A DNA stretch of 43,367 bases. It comes from CAZSAT01 sp964604675. Lineage in GTDB: Bacteria > Myxococcota_A > UBA796 > CAJQPC01. Within the stretch, counting starts at the first letter, position 1. Every line of letters begins with the position of its first letter. Position numbers and translations under genes: made by a program. The notes beneath the pieces are model-generated. The model worked only from the letters and a program-made list of their open reading frames with translations, was not told where the DNA came from and searched no databases. Shown here piece after piece: positions 9,501 to 16,247 of the stretch. The stretch spans positions 1 through 43,367 of the forward strand of contig CAZSAT010000059.1 in the NCBI GenBank assembly GCA_964604675.1, given 5' to 3'.

Positions 9501-9762
9501 GGCCGCGCCGGGGCGAGGGCGCCACCAGCCAGGCCAGGTACGGAAGCCTGCGGGCCAGGAGGCGCTCAGCCTTCGCCTCGTCCTCCGCGGACGAACCGCG
9601 GATCGCGTAGCTCTCCCCGGCGACCTGCAGAACCGCCACGTCGGTGCCGCGCGCGAGCTGAACCTCGAGCCCAGGTCGCAGCCCGTCGCCGAACGAGCCG
9701 CCGTCCTGAAGCCCCAGCGTGAGGGTCGTCACCTGGCCGGTCTCGACGTCCTGTGCCCTCAT
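6550..9762 (-). CDS. UPF1-like superfamily 1 helicase (CnuH-like)
   Basis: A 1070-residue protein. ATG 9762 overlaps the kinase stop as ATGA; a frame to 9837 exists but runs into the kinase gene. The SF1 motifs are clear: Q-motif/Walker A SRQIEALRVALNTPDLAFIQ, then GPPGTGKTD (441-449), motif II VVVDEAARA, motif III VMVGDHRQLAHLL, motif V GTVDAFQGREFDVVLLS, and motif VI VAMSRAKRLMIAVGD near the C-terminus. This set is typical of the UPF1/Dna2 group, which translocates 5'-to-3' on RNA or DNA. About 250 residues lie between motifs I and II, so there is a large insertion. The first ~400 residues form another domain, including a beta-rich segment at about 305-385 that could be an OB fold. CoCoNuT helicases are described with an SmpB-like OB fold, which this may match. 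Confidence 0.85.
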   Translation of the reverse strand: MRAQDVETGQVTTLTLGLQDGGSFGDGLRPGLEVQLARGTDVAVLQVAGESYAIRGSSAEDEAKAERLLARRLPYLAWLVAPSPRRGPAERVTVQVHEFAFGFHWEQEMDVALDEKIVDDVSRRRGALLSVEDACRWLQEQLALDGPTRVLVTAGRRPNPQVTAFRLHGQAVAADVATGDDGKLRVQRIIDAAAPRGIDDRRPVALAEVQLRFVDATVAGTFRGIARTTLDQLVSEADSYLGLWRDYNELEREAVVGRARRLGAWRYGSRKSVGEGWRFELEDSQGFRANMPESKVELEAGGERPTWLLDGDVATIERPRGRQRNVTGKPETMTGDAVVLRVREDDDTRPPAEGWLYLSLHGDLTKLDRRKEAWSLVAAAENPMPQLGLLLMDAQVPTGRRKGIEPLSPAARACFKGEPTSRQIEALRVALNTPDLAFIQGPPGTGKTDVIAALEVRLAEIAEERDGIGGLFLVTSFQHEAVENAAARIRVMGLPAVKVGRRRDARQAHDEFDRWVREHAVMVRAQLKSMSTGPALVALQSARRRISVWLASPSRRETPKVVARWVIEQLGPYLPPNLRDRAHELARGHRPRQQEADLDQELALRAARRLRVEPAAWSDDGPQMAHRARVRLGAMGLLTEQDEALLERASGSSEETPSFLLDLKTLRDSLLDRLLPGPTEAGPAHADADVEEFLREVLHAVHDGVRTSADGAAIALEELHHALEHDREGVRDAVAHYTTVLASTCGQVVGAEMRDHKSASLTFDTVVVDEAARANPLDLLIPLARAERRIVMVGDHRQLAHLLEPDVEGVLNGTVDEATREALKKSLFERLFVALGKRKDVKRCVTLDRQFRMHRILGGFVSEVFYAPYGEQFESPRPDEDFAHEVGRWQGCVAGWIDVPLTDGAEWGGQSKSRPAEADRVAAEVHAILSDPAAGDLTVGVISFYSAQVDELMAALASRGVASRDDEGRLHVAEAHRHRLRVGTVDAFQGREFDVVLLSCTRSSKARRDGDLEERRRYGHLLIENRLCVAMSRAKRLMIAVGDLAMFEGGPVPGLARFAALCRGEVGRVR

Positions 9763-11087
9763 GACGACACCGGAGCGTGGAGGTGGGGCAGGACCATGCG
9801 GTGAGAGGTGTCGAGGTCGCCGAGGTGGATGGACCACGAGCGACGCCCAGGCGACAGGTCGAGCGGTCGGGGGTCATCGCCGACCTCCACGTGCTTCTTT
9901 CCGTCGGGGGAACGGAGGGTGCACCGCCCCTTCACCCAGAGGCGGGCACCTTCCTGGCGCAGCTCGAGGTCGTTGCCGTGCGCGAGCATGTCCGGAAGGC
10001 GACGGGCCTCTCCTTCCGAGACGGCGAGCACGCCGAGGCGGTGCGGGCGACCCCGCTCACCGGGCATGGGCCCTTCGAGCTCCGGGTCCCAGAGCCCGAT
10101 GTCCGCGAGCACCATGCGGGACCGAGGCGCTCCGCACCAGGGGCACTCGGTCTGGTTGAAGGTGTAGCTGCCAGCGCAGCTTGGGCAGACGACCGTGGCC
10201 GCCCAGGCCTGCCGAAGGGCATCGGACAATGCGCCCACGCCAGGTCGCTGGAGAGGATCGACGAGCCCCTGCTCGAAGAACTCCGCGAAGACACGCCGCA
10301 GCTGCCCGGTGAAGACCAGCTCTCGCGGGACGCCTGCCGAGCTTCGGTTGCGAGCATCCTCGGCGTGGTCGACCCAGGGCCACTCTCCCCGGAGGGCGGC
10401 CTGTTCGACCGCGGGCTCTGCCTCTCGTACCGCGTCCCCGAGGAGGGGGTGGCAGAGGGTGAGGACCTCGAACGCGATGACCGCGAAGGCGTGGGCGTCG
10501 GTCAGAGTCGTGACCCCGGATCGGCCCGACTTGAGCTCTGGAGCGCCGTAGCCCTCGGTGAACAGGGTCGGCCCCGGCCGGCTCGTCCACTGGAGGTTGT
10601 CCGTGTCGATGAGTCGCACGGCCTCTGACTCCGTCGATGCGCCGACGAACACATTGTTGGGAGATGGATCGCACCAGGCGATCGCCCGGGCGTGGAGCTT
10701 GCCGAGGGCCTCGGAGGCAGTCGCCAGGACACCCAGACGCCGGCGCAGCCCCCCACCGGCCAGGTACCAGGCGGCCACGTCTTCCCCGTCGGGGCGAGTG
10801 AGGACAGCGATGGGCTCCATGCCGGTGAGCAGCTCCATCACGTACCCACAGTCCGGGGACCGGAGCACCTCCTGCGGCCGGGCGAGCGGGAGGTCTTCGA
10901 TCGGGAGCCGGCGCACCTCTTCCAGGGTGGCCCGCAGAGTGAAGCGTCGGGCTTCCGAGCGGTCGAGCAGCAGCTTCACGGCGAGGCGACCGCCTTCTTC
11001 CGCATAGACGGCCCCCTGGCCACCCACGCCCAGCCGACGCACCAGCCTGTACCGGCGACCGTTCACGCCCACGACGTCTCTCGCCAC
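9759..11087 (-). CDS. TerY-P-type serine/threonine protein kinase with zinc ribbon (YegI-like)
   Basis: A 442-residue protein from GTG 11087 (GGGGG upstream). The glycine-rich loop is VGGQGAVYAEEGG, followed by the ATP-binding lysine in RLAVKLL. The catalytic loop reads AWCDPSPNNVFV in place of HRDLKPxN, keeping Asp and Asn, and the DFG equivalent is IDTDN. This variant loop is typical of the YegI/TerY-P kinase group. Residues ~290-320 hold a zinc ribbon (CPSC, then CPWC). The C-terminal ~130 residues are beta-rich and may bind nucleic acid or a phosphopeptide. TerY-P modules normally combine a vWA protein, a kinase and a PP2C phosphatase. Here the vWA gene lies 9 bases upstream, but no phosphatase is encoded nearby. 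Confidence 0.85.
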   Translation of the reverse strand: MARDVVGVNGRRYRLVRRLGVGGQGAVYAEEGGRLAVKLLLDRSEARRFTLRATLEEVRRLPIEDLPLARPQEVLRSPDCGYVMELLTGMEPIAVLTRPDGEDVAAWYLAGGGLRRRLGVLATASEALGKLHARAIAWCDPSPNNVFVGASTESEAVRLIDTDNLQWTSRPGPTLFTEGYGAPELKSGRSGVTTLTDAHAFAVIAFEVLTLCHPLLGDAVREAEPAVEQAALRGEWPWVDHAEDARNRSSAGVPRELVFTGQLRRVFAEFFEQGLVDPLQRPGVGALSDALRQAWAATVVCPSCAGSYTFNQTECPWCGAPRSRMVLADIGLWDPELEGPMPGERGRPHRLGVLAVSEGEARRLPDMLAHGNDLELRQEGARLWVKGRCTLRSPDGKKHVEVGDDPRPLDLSPGRRSWSIHLGDLDTSHRMVLPHLHAPVSS

Positions 11088-11096
11088 GTCTGCCCC

Positions 11097-11759
11097 CTAC
11101 AGGTCGTAGTCTTCGGGAGGGAGGGGCGCGTACCCGTCGTCCCCATCGGGATCGGCTGCCCGCGAGCGCAGGGTGACACTCATGGTCACCCACTCGAAGA
11201 AGCGCAGGATGCCGCGGGCGTCCTCTGCCCCGAAGACCCGCTGGCCGGTGCCCTCCAGGAAGCGCTGGAGCATCGCCTGGTCGGCGTCGGGCCCGATCCC
11301 CATCGCGAACCGGGTCGCCTTGCGGGCCCGGTCATGGGAGAGCAGGCGGCGCAGCGGCTCCTCCCAGGCATCGGTCGGCTGTCCGTCGGACACGAGCACC
11401 AGCGCAGGCCGAAGGGCCTTGCTCGGCACCTGCTCGCGATCGGCCAGCAGCGAGGTCACCAGGTCGAAGGCGGCCCCCATGGGCGTGCCGCCATGAGCGT
11501 CCATGGCCGACCAGGTGATGTGCCGCGCCGGCTGCATTGGCAGGTGCAGCCGCGAGCCACCATGACCGAAGGTCACCACCGCGGCATGGATCTCCACGCG
11601 GCTGGCGTCCTCGTCGCCGAACGCACGGATCATCGTGTCCACGGCCGAGTTCAGGGAGTCGATCTTGCCGAACGAGGCCATGCTGCCGCTGATGTCGGCC
11701 AGCAGGACGACGGGCAGGGGGCGGCCCCGAGGGACGGAGATGGAACGGAGCGTAGGCAT
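11097..11759 (-). CDS. TerY-like von Willebrand factor A domain protein
   Basis: A 220-residue, essentially single-domain vWA protein. The metal-ion-dependent adhesion site is complete: DISGSM (DxSxS), the Thr in HGGTPMG and the Asp in VSDGQPTD. ATG 11759 has AGGAGG six bases upstream. TerY-type vWA proteins act with partner kinases and phosphatases in stress- and phage-response clusters, probably as metal-dependent scaffolds. Placed directly before the kinase and downstream of a sigma-54 promoter, it is likely the regulatory front end of the McrBC/helicase block. Confidence 0.9.
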   Translation of the reverse strand: MPTLRSISVPRGRPLPVVLLADISGSMASFGKIDSLNSAVDTMIRAFGDEDASRVEIHAAVVTFGHGGSRLHLPMQPARHITWSAMDAHGGTPMGAAFDLVTSLLADREQVPSKALRPALVLVSDGQPTDAWEEPLRRLLSHDRARKATRFAMGIGPDADQAMLQRFLEGTGQRVFGAEDARGILRFFEWVTMSVTLRSRAADPDGDDGYAPLPPEDYDL

Positions 11760-11781
11760 CTGGAGCCTCCTGTCGGTGAGC

Positions 11782-12072
11782 TCAGGCCGCGTGGCGGTGG
11801 CGGGGACGGAGCCCCTTGAGGGAGCGGTTGCGGTAGACAGTGATCACGGCGCCGTCGCTGGAGCACACCACGTGCACGCCCTCGGCCGAGCGAAGATCGA
11901 CACCATGACGTCGAGCCCGAGCCACCTCGCGACGGCCGATGGCGTAGATCCAGGCACCGCGGACGTTCACCTCCCGGCCCCAGTCCAGAGCGAGGTTGAT
12001 CTGGCGGTGGGGAATCGATCGGGCGTGGGACCGCATCGTGGCGTGGCGGGTCAGCTTGTCGGTGGCGGGCAT
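11782..12072 (-). CDS. Small DUF4258-like protein, first gene of the sigma-54-driven block
   Basis: A 96-residue basic protein. ATG 12072 is preceded by a strong AGGAGGT. The pattern RHATMRSHARSIPHRQINLAL near the N-terminus, then WIYAIGRREV and VHVVCSSDGAVITVYRN, matches DUF4258, a compact fold related to RelE/ParE toxins. Small proteins of this type also occur near RtcR-controlled RNA-repair genes, which would fit here. Its 5' UTR is only about 20 bases from the predicted sigma-54 start site. Function is unproven: it may be an RNase, an RNA-binding adaptor or a regulator. Confidence 0.65.
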   Translation of the reverse strand: MPATDKLTRHATMRSHARSIPHRQINLALDWGREVNVRGAWIYAIGRREVARARRHGVDLRSAEGVHVVCSSDGAVITVYRNRSLKGLRPRHRHAA

Positions 12073-12101
12073 CGGACCTCCTCGGGTTCGGGAGGAGGTT
12101 G

Positions 12102-12117
12102 TGCAGCTGCCGTGCCA
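12102..12117 (-). promoter_or_regulatory. Sigma-54 promoter (-24/-12)
   Basis: On the minus strand the sequence reads TGGCACGGCAGCTGCA: TGGCACG at -24, a 4-base spacer, and CTGCA at -12, against the consensus TGGCACG-N4-TTGCA. Only one base differs. The start site would fall near 12090, about 18 bases before ATG 12072 and its AGGAGGT ribosome site. It lies just downstream of a gene for an AAA+ sigma-54 activator. The match, spacing and context agree. Confidence 0.85.
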
Positions 12118-12138
12118 ACGAGGCTATCCCAGCAGATT

Positions 12139-12154
12139 CACTGTGATTACAGTG
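12139..12154. promoter_or_regulatory. Inverted repeat, candidate activator-binding site
   Basis: CACTGT-GATT-ACAGTG, a perfect 6-4-6 inverted repeat centred about 56 bases upstream of the predicted sigma-54 start site. It could bind the CARF-AAA+ activator or a bending protein. The position is nearer than most enhancer sites. Confidence 0.5.
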
Positions 12155-12183
12155 GCTTGCGCTCCTGACCGGCCAGCCAAGAT

Positions 12184-12207
12184 GCGGCAACATTCTGCCG
12201 TTCGGCA
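12184..12207. promoter_or_regulatory. Alternating CGGCA/TGCCG repeats, candidate upstream activator site
   Basis: CGGCA, TGCCG and CGGCA occur in turn (12185-12189, 12196-12200, 12203-12207). They form two overlapping inverted repeats, the second being TGCCG-TT-CGGCA. Centred about 105-115 bases upstream of the predicted sigma-54 start, they fit the usual position of an enhancer-binding protein site. They also follow the activator gene's stop codon, so a weak terminator role is possible. Confidence 0.5.
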
Positions 12208-12233
12208 AGATCTCGCCAGACTGCTGGCACGAT

Positions 12234-13898
12234 TCAGCCATCATCCTTTCCCTTGGATGCCCACTGCCGGAGGGTCCGCTCACTCTTGTCGCAGAGGCTC
12301 GCGGCCGTGACGCCTCTCACCTGGGCGAGGCGGCGAAGCTCAGTGGCCAACCAACAGCGGAGCCCGGCTTCGACTTCGGCTGTCGACAGGGTCTCGCCAC
12401 GTGGGAGCAGGGCACCGAGGTCCGAGCCTCGAGCGAATGCGTCTGCCACCAACCGCGGCTTGCCCTGGATGGGGTCGGACTGCGAGGAGAGGCTCACGAG
12501 AGCTGGTCCAGGGCCCAGGGGGTCGTTGAGCGCCGCGATGGCCGCCACCACCGCCCGATCCTCGGAGCCAGAGCCGTCGCCTCGCTCCGCGAGCCAGGCA
12601 TAGGCGGAGCGGAAGAGGTCTCGCAGGTTGCCGGGGAGGGCGTGCGTCCGAGCGGCGCGGAGGAAGCGTTCGTGAGCAGCGTCGCTGGCTTCCAGGGCGG
12701 CCCGCGGCATGGAGGCCGAGCTGGCTGCGGCTGCCAGGACCTCGTGCCACAGCCAGTCGAGATCGTTGCGCAGCTCGCGGAGTGGCGGCAGGCGGACGAC
12801 CAGGTAGCTGATTCGGTCGAGGAAGTCCGCGTCCAGGCGCTTCCGGAGCTCGGCGGCAGGCCGATTGGTTGCCGTGATCAGGCGGAAGTCGCTCTTGCGG
12901 GGCTTGTCGTCACCCAGCGGCAGGTAGGAGCGCTCCTCGATGGCGCGAATCAGGAGACGCTGCACGTCCTTGGCGATGTCGCCGATCTCGTCCAGGAAGA
13001 GCGAGTCCCCGTCCGCCGAGGCCAGCAGCCCCTGGCGACTCGTGAGCGCACCCGTGAAGGCGCCCTTCTTGTAGCCGAAGAGCTCGGCACGCATCAGCTC
13101 GGGGGTGTACTGCCCGCAGGCGATGGTCGGCCAGGACTCGTCGCGGTCGGCTCTCCTGTAGGGGCTGTGGAAGCGGATCCAGCCGGCAAGGTGGGTCTTG
13201 CCGGTCCCCCGCTCGCCCAGGATGAGCACCGGCGCCTTCAGTCTGGCGTAGCGTCGCGCCGCTTCGCGAACCGCCACCATCGACGGTGAACGGAAGCGCT
13301 CGATGGACCACTTGAAGCGATCCACGGGGCCGGAGGCCTGGGCCGGCTGCGTGGCCTGGTAGCGCTTGTAGAAGGTGTCGATGCCGATCCTGGAGGCGAC
13401 CGCGGCCGACCGGCCTCTGCGGTGCTCCTCGGGAATCGTCTGGACAGCTGTCACCCCGCCTTCGAGGAAGCCGCTCTCCACCATGAGCAGCCAGACGGCG
13501 TGCATGGCAGGCGTGCCCGGCGAGAGGTGGACGACCAGCTCTCGGCCGGGGAAGCGTCGACGGACGTCGTGCAGCTCGACCTGGAGATACTCGAAGATGG
13601 CCTGGTGGGCGGTGGGGTCAGACCCGTCCCAGGCACGGAGGTGAAAGCTGAGGTCTTGAGCTGCGGCTCGGGAGTGTTCGGCTGTGGCCTTGGCCTTCGC
13701 GCAGTCGCGGGTGGAGTGGAAGAGGACCACGTCGCTGATGCGGCCGCGCCAGGGCGAGTCCGGGTCGTTCAGGAGGACCCAGGTGGGGCCGTTGCGGGGG
13801 TTGTCCTTCTTGTCGACGTAGGTGGGGTCGCGGGCTTGGGCGAGCCAGGTGAGGAGGACGGCTTGGTCTTCAGTTTCCCCGACAGTTCGACCTTGCAC
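12234..13898 (-). CDS. CARF-AAA+ sigma-54-dependent transcription activator (RtcR-like)
   Basis: A 554-residue protein. GTG 13898 has GGGAGG five bases upstream and follows the previous stop by 11 bases. Residues ~35-180 form a Rossmann-like sensor with the CARF-type motif HLSPGTPAM (124-132). Residues ~200-430 are a sigma-54 activator AAA+ domain: Walker A GERGTGKT (228-235), the GAFTGA loop that contacts sigma-54 (279-284), and Walker B LFLDEIGD (300-307). The C-terminus ends in an HTH-like segment (VTAASLCDKSERTLRQWAS). RtcR, about 530 residues, has the same order and responds to RNA ends with cyclic phosphate. No rtcA or rtcB is present here. Its likely target is the sigma-54 promoter just downstream, which drives the vWA-kinase-helicase-McrBC genes. 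Confidence 0.88.
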   Translation of the reverse strand: MQGRTVGETEDQAVLLTWLAQARDPTYVDKKDNPRNGPTWVLLNDPDSPWRGRISDVVLFHSTRDCAKAKATAEHSRAAAQDLSFHLRAWDGSDPTAHQAIFEYLQVELHDVRRRFPGRELVVHLSPGTPAMHAVWLLMVESGFLEGGVTAVQTIPEEHRRGRSAAVASRIGIDTFYKRYQATQPAQASGPVDRFKWSIERFRSPSMVAVREAARRYARLKAPVLILGERGTGKTHLAGWIRFHSPYRRADRDESWPTIACGQYTPELMRAELFGYKKGAFTGALTSRQGLLASADGDSLFLDEIGDIAKDVQRLLIRAIEERSYLPLGDDKPRKSDFRLITATNRPAAELRKRLDADFLDRISYLVVRLPPLRELRNDLDWLWHEVLAAAASSASMPRAALEASDAAHERFLRAARTHALPGNLRDLFRSAYAWLAERGDGSGSEDRAVVAAIAALNDPLGPGPALVSLSSQSDPIQGKPRLVADAFARGSDLGALLPRGETLSTAEVEAGLRCWLATELRRLAQVRGVTAASLCDKSERTLRQWASKGKDDG

Positions 13899-13909
13899 CC
13901 CTGCCTCCC

Positions 13910-16240
13910 TCAGCCCTGGAGTTTCTCGAGTCGCGGAGAGACTGCGGCATAGAAGCGACACATCGCGTCCACCGCAGCGTCGATGGCACCGGTCCAGGTC
14001 GACTCGTCCGCCCAACCGCCGGGCACCGCGAAGCTGATGCGGGACGCCCGCTTGTCATCAAGCCGCTGCCAGTGGATCAAGCCCCCGAAGGCCTCTTCGA
14101 TCGCGGGCTTCTCGGCGAACAGCGCGTCGAACACCGCCTTGTTGTCCGCGGCCTCGGCGGCGTCGATGTAGAGCTCCACGCGGGTCTCGTCCAGGAGCAC
14201 GACGTAGTTCCACCACTGGCCGTGCTTCCGCGCACCCACCCAGTGGTACCGCCCCGGTGAGATGTTCTTGTGCAGGCTCGAGCGCTCCCGAGCGACGGGA
14301 AGCAGCCTCTGCCAGAATGCCAGGCGGGCCTCGTGGCGGTCGGGCCGATCGCCTGCGCCCGGCTTCGCCTCCTCGGGGTCGACGATGGGCTGGTGAACCG
14401 GCGGCTTCTCGCCGTCCAGGTCCAGCCGCGACGGGTTCCAGACCCACTCGGCGAGGCGAATGTAGAGCTCCTGCCGCTCGGCCTGCTCCTCTGGCCCGAA
14501 GTTCTCATAGGCTCGGAAGGGCAGACCCGTGCGGTCGATGAGGGCCCGAAAGCCGGGGTTGTTCCGGTAGGCCGCCGGATGGAGGCTCCGCGCGAGCAGG
14601 TTCTCGCCCTTGGTGACGTACGCGTCCCGTTTGTCCTCGTAGGTCGCGTCGCCCAGGCTCTGGTTGAGTCCGCGCTGCAGGAGCAGCAGCCCGCCGAGGC
14701 GGTTTCGCTCGGTGTCAAAGTCTGTTGGGTGGCCGTAGCACTCGGCGAAGCGGTCGTAGTGGTCGGCCCAGATGTGCTCGATCTCGAAGGGACGAGCGCG
14801 GCCTTGGGAGACCAGGTCCTCGAAGTGGGACGCCAGCCCGCACTGGGTCTCGACCCAGTGGGTGAGCCGGGCCAGGATGTGCCGGATCTGGCGGTAGTTC
14901 TGCTGATGCAGCCGTAGCCGGGGCTGGCTGGCGAAGGTCTCGCTCTGCTCGTCGAGCTGCTCCCGCAGAAACGCCGAGAGCTCCACGACGTCGCGGTTCC
15001 GGAGCTCCTTGGTCAGTGTGAACAGCGTGTACTTCACCGACGAGTAGGCGATGGTGCGAAAGTTCCACACGCGGCGGGCCAGCCAGATGTCCAGGAAGTC
15101 GGCGACCAGAGCGATCTTGCGACGAACCACGTCGTCGGGGTCGTCCGGGTGCAGCGGAGCGAGCAGGGCCTGGCTCTGCAGGGTGAAGCCGCGGTTCTCG
15201 TTGTAGTAGACCGACTCCCACCCATCGACGAGCTTTGTGGAGGCGTTGCGGATGGCCAGAGCTTGTCGCCCGTAGAAGTCCAGATCGGACTTCACGAACC
15301 GCACAAAGGTGTCAGAGTCGCCCAGACCGATGCGCTCGCGGTGATCTCGCACCCAGCGGTGGAACTCGGAACCGATGCGCTCGTAGTCCTTGTTCTCGGC
15401 GCCCCTCTTGCCGGGACGAATGGTGTCGGCGTAGCGGGCGCGCAGCCAGTTCTTGAAGAAGTCCACGTCCTCGTCGTCGCCGACGTTCTTGAAGGCCTGC
15501 ATGTGTGCCTTCCAGGCCGTGTTCACGGCCCGCTGGTCGTCCTCGTGGCGGATGTTGGCGAGCACATAGCCCTTGAGCATCTCCGGCAGACTCAACGACA
15601 GCCCGCGATCGTTCATGGTCTCGAAGATGGTGTAGGCGTCCTCGTCCGAGTAGGCCTCGATCTCGACGAGGTGAACATTCTCGAGCAGCCAGTCGACGAA
15701 GTAGGGCAGCGCCTGCGCGGTGATCTCCTCGGGGAAGTGGTCGGCGATGTTCGCGTAGCGTCTTGCGATGTTGCGCACCGACTCGCTCTCCCCGTTCAGG
15801 CTCGGTGTCACGCCGTCGAGGAGCTTCTGCATCACATCGAGGCGGTCGGGGACATCGAGGTTGAAGCTCTTGCGCCCGTACTTCTCGGAGTAGATGAGGT
15901 TGGTGACATCAACGGCGTCCTCGCGGTCGCCCTGCAGGTGATTCAGGGAGATCAGCAGGAGCGTGAGCGTCGTGAGGCGCTGCTGCCCGTCCACGATGAA
16001 GCGTTGATTGCGCTTGTGGCTGATGACGATGGAGCCGAGGAAGTAGTGCCCGTACTGCTCCACCTCGTGGCGGGCGTGGTCCGCGTCGTAGAAGTCCAGG
16101 AACTTGCCGGTCAGGTCGTCGATCAGCTCGCGCACCTGCCGTTCCTGCCAGGCGTATTCGCGCTGGTAGAAGTCGATGGTGTACTTGGCGGCGTCGAGGA
16201 GCTCTCGAACGGTGCGCGCCCTTCCTTCGATGCGCTTCAT
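13910..16240 (-). CDS. DUF262-HNH (DUF1524-like)-DUF4268 protein, GmrSD-type restriction nuclease
   Basis: A 776-residue protein from ATG 16240, with GAGG upstream; a longer frame would overlap hsdR. Domain order: DUF262 with the signature VDGQQRLTT (83-91), a ParB/Srx-like NTP-binding fold; a helical middle; a His-Me finger region with EIEHIWADH (486-494) and NRLGGLLLLQRGLN (513-526), like DUF1524; and a C-terminal DUF4268 domain (~640-776). GmrS (DUF262) and GmrD (DUF1524) together cleave glucosylated hydroxymethylcytosine DNA, often as one fused chain. The DUF4268 addition may aid target recognition. The gene lies 7 bases after hsdR and directly before the CARF activator, so it belongs to the same superoperon and would cover phages whose modified DNA escapes the type I enzyme. 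Confidence 0.8.
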   Translation of the reverse strand: MKRIEGRARTVRELLDAAKYTIDFYQREYAWQERQVRELIDDLTGKFLDFYDADHARHEVEQYGHYFLGSIVISHKRNQRFIVDGQQRLTTLTLLLISLNHLQGDREDAVDVTNLIYSEKYGRKSFNLDVPDRLDVMQKLLDGVTPSLNGESESVRNIARRYANIADHFPEEITAQALPYFVDWLLENVHLVEIEAYSDEDAYTIFETMNDRGLSLSLPEMLKGYVLANIRHEDDQRAVNTAWKAHMQAFKNVGDDEDVDFFKNWLRARYADTIRPGKRGAENKDYERIGSEFHRWVRDHRERIGLGDSDTFVRFVKSDLDFYGRQALAIRNASTKLVDGWESVYYNENRGFTLQSQALLAPLHPDDPDDVVRRKIALVADFLDIWLARRVWNFRTIAYSSVKYTLFTLTKELRNRDVVELSAFLREQLDEQSETFASQPRLRLHQQNYRQIRHILARLTHWVETQCGLASHFEDLVSQGRARPFEIEHIWADHYDRFAECYGHPTDFDTERNRLGGLLLLQRGLNQSLGDATYEDKRDAYVTKGENLLARSLHPAAYRNNPGFRALIDRTGLPFRAYENFGPEEQAERQELYIRLAEWVWNPSRLDLDGEKPPVHQPIVDPEEAKPGAGDRPDRHEARLAFWQRLLPVARERSSLHKNISPGRYHWVGARKHGQWWNYVVLLDETRVELYIDAAEAADNKAVFDALFAEKPAIEEAFGGLIHWQRLDDKRASRISFAVPGGWADESTWTGAIDAAVDAMCRFYAAVSPRLEKLQG

Positions 16241-16247
16241 CTGGGCC

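Noticed and set aside
6331..9804. Plus-strand open frame of over 1100 codons opposite the helicase
   Set aside because: The minus strand carries all SF1 helicase motifs. The plus frame shows no motif or ribosome site and is an antisense shadow.
12221..12236. Second sigma-54-like box, TGGCACG on the plus strand
   Set aside because: The expected TTGC at -12 is absent (AGCCA instead), and no plus-strand gene follows.
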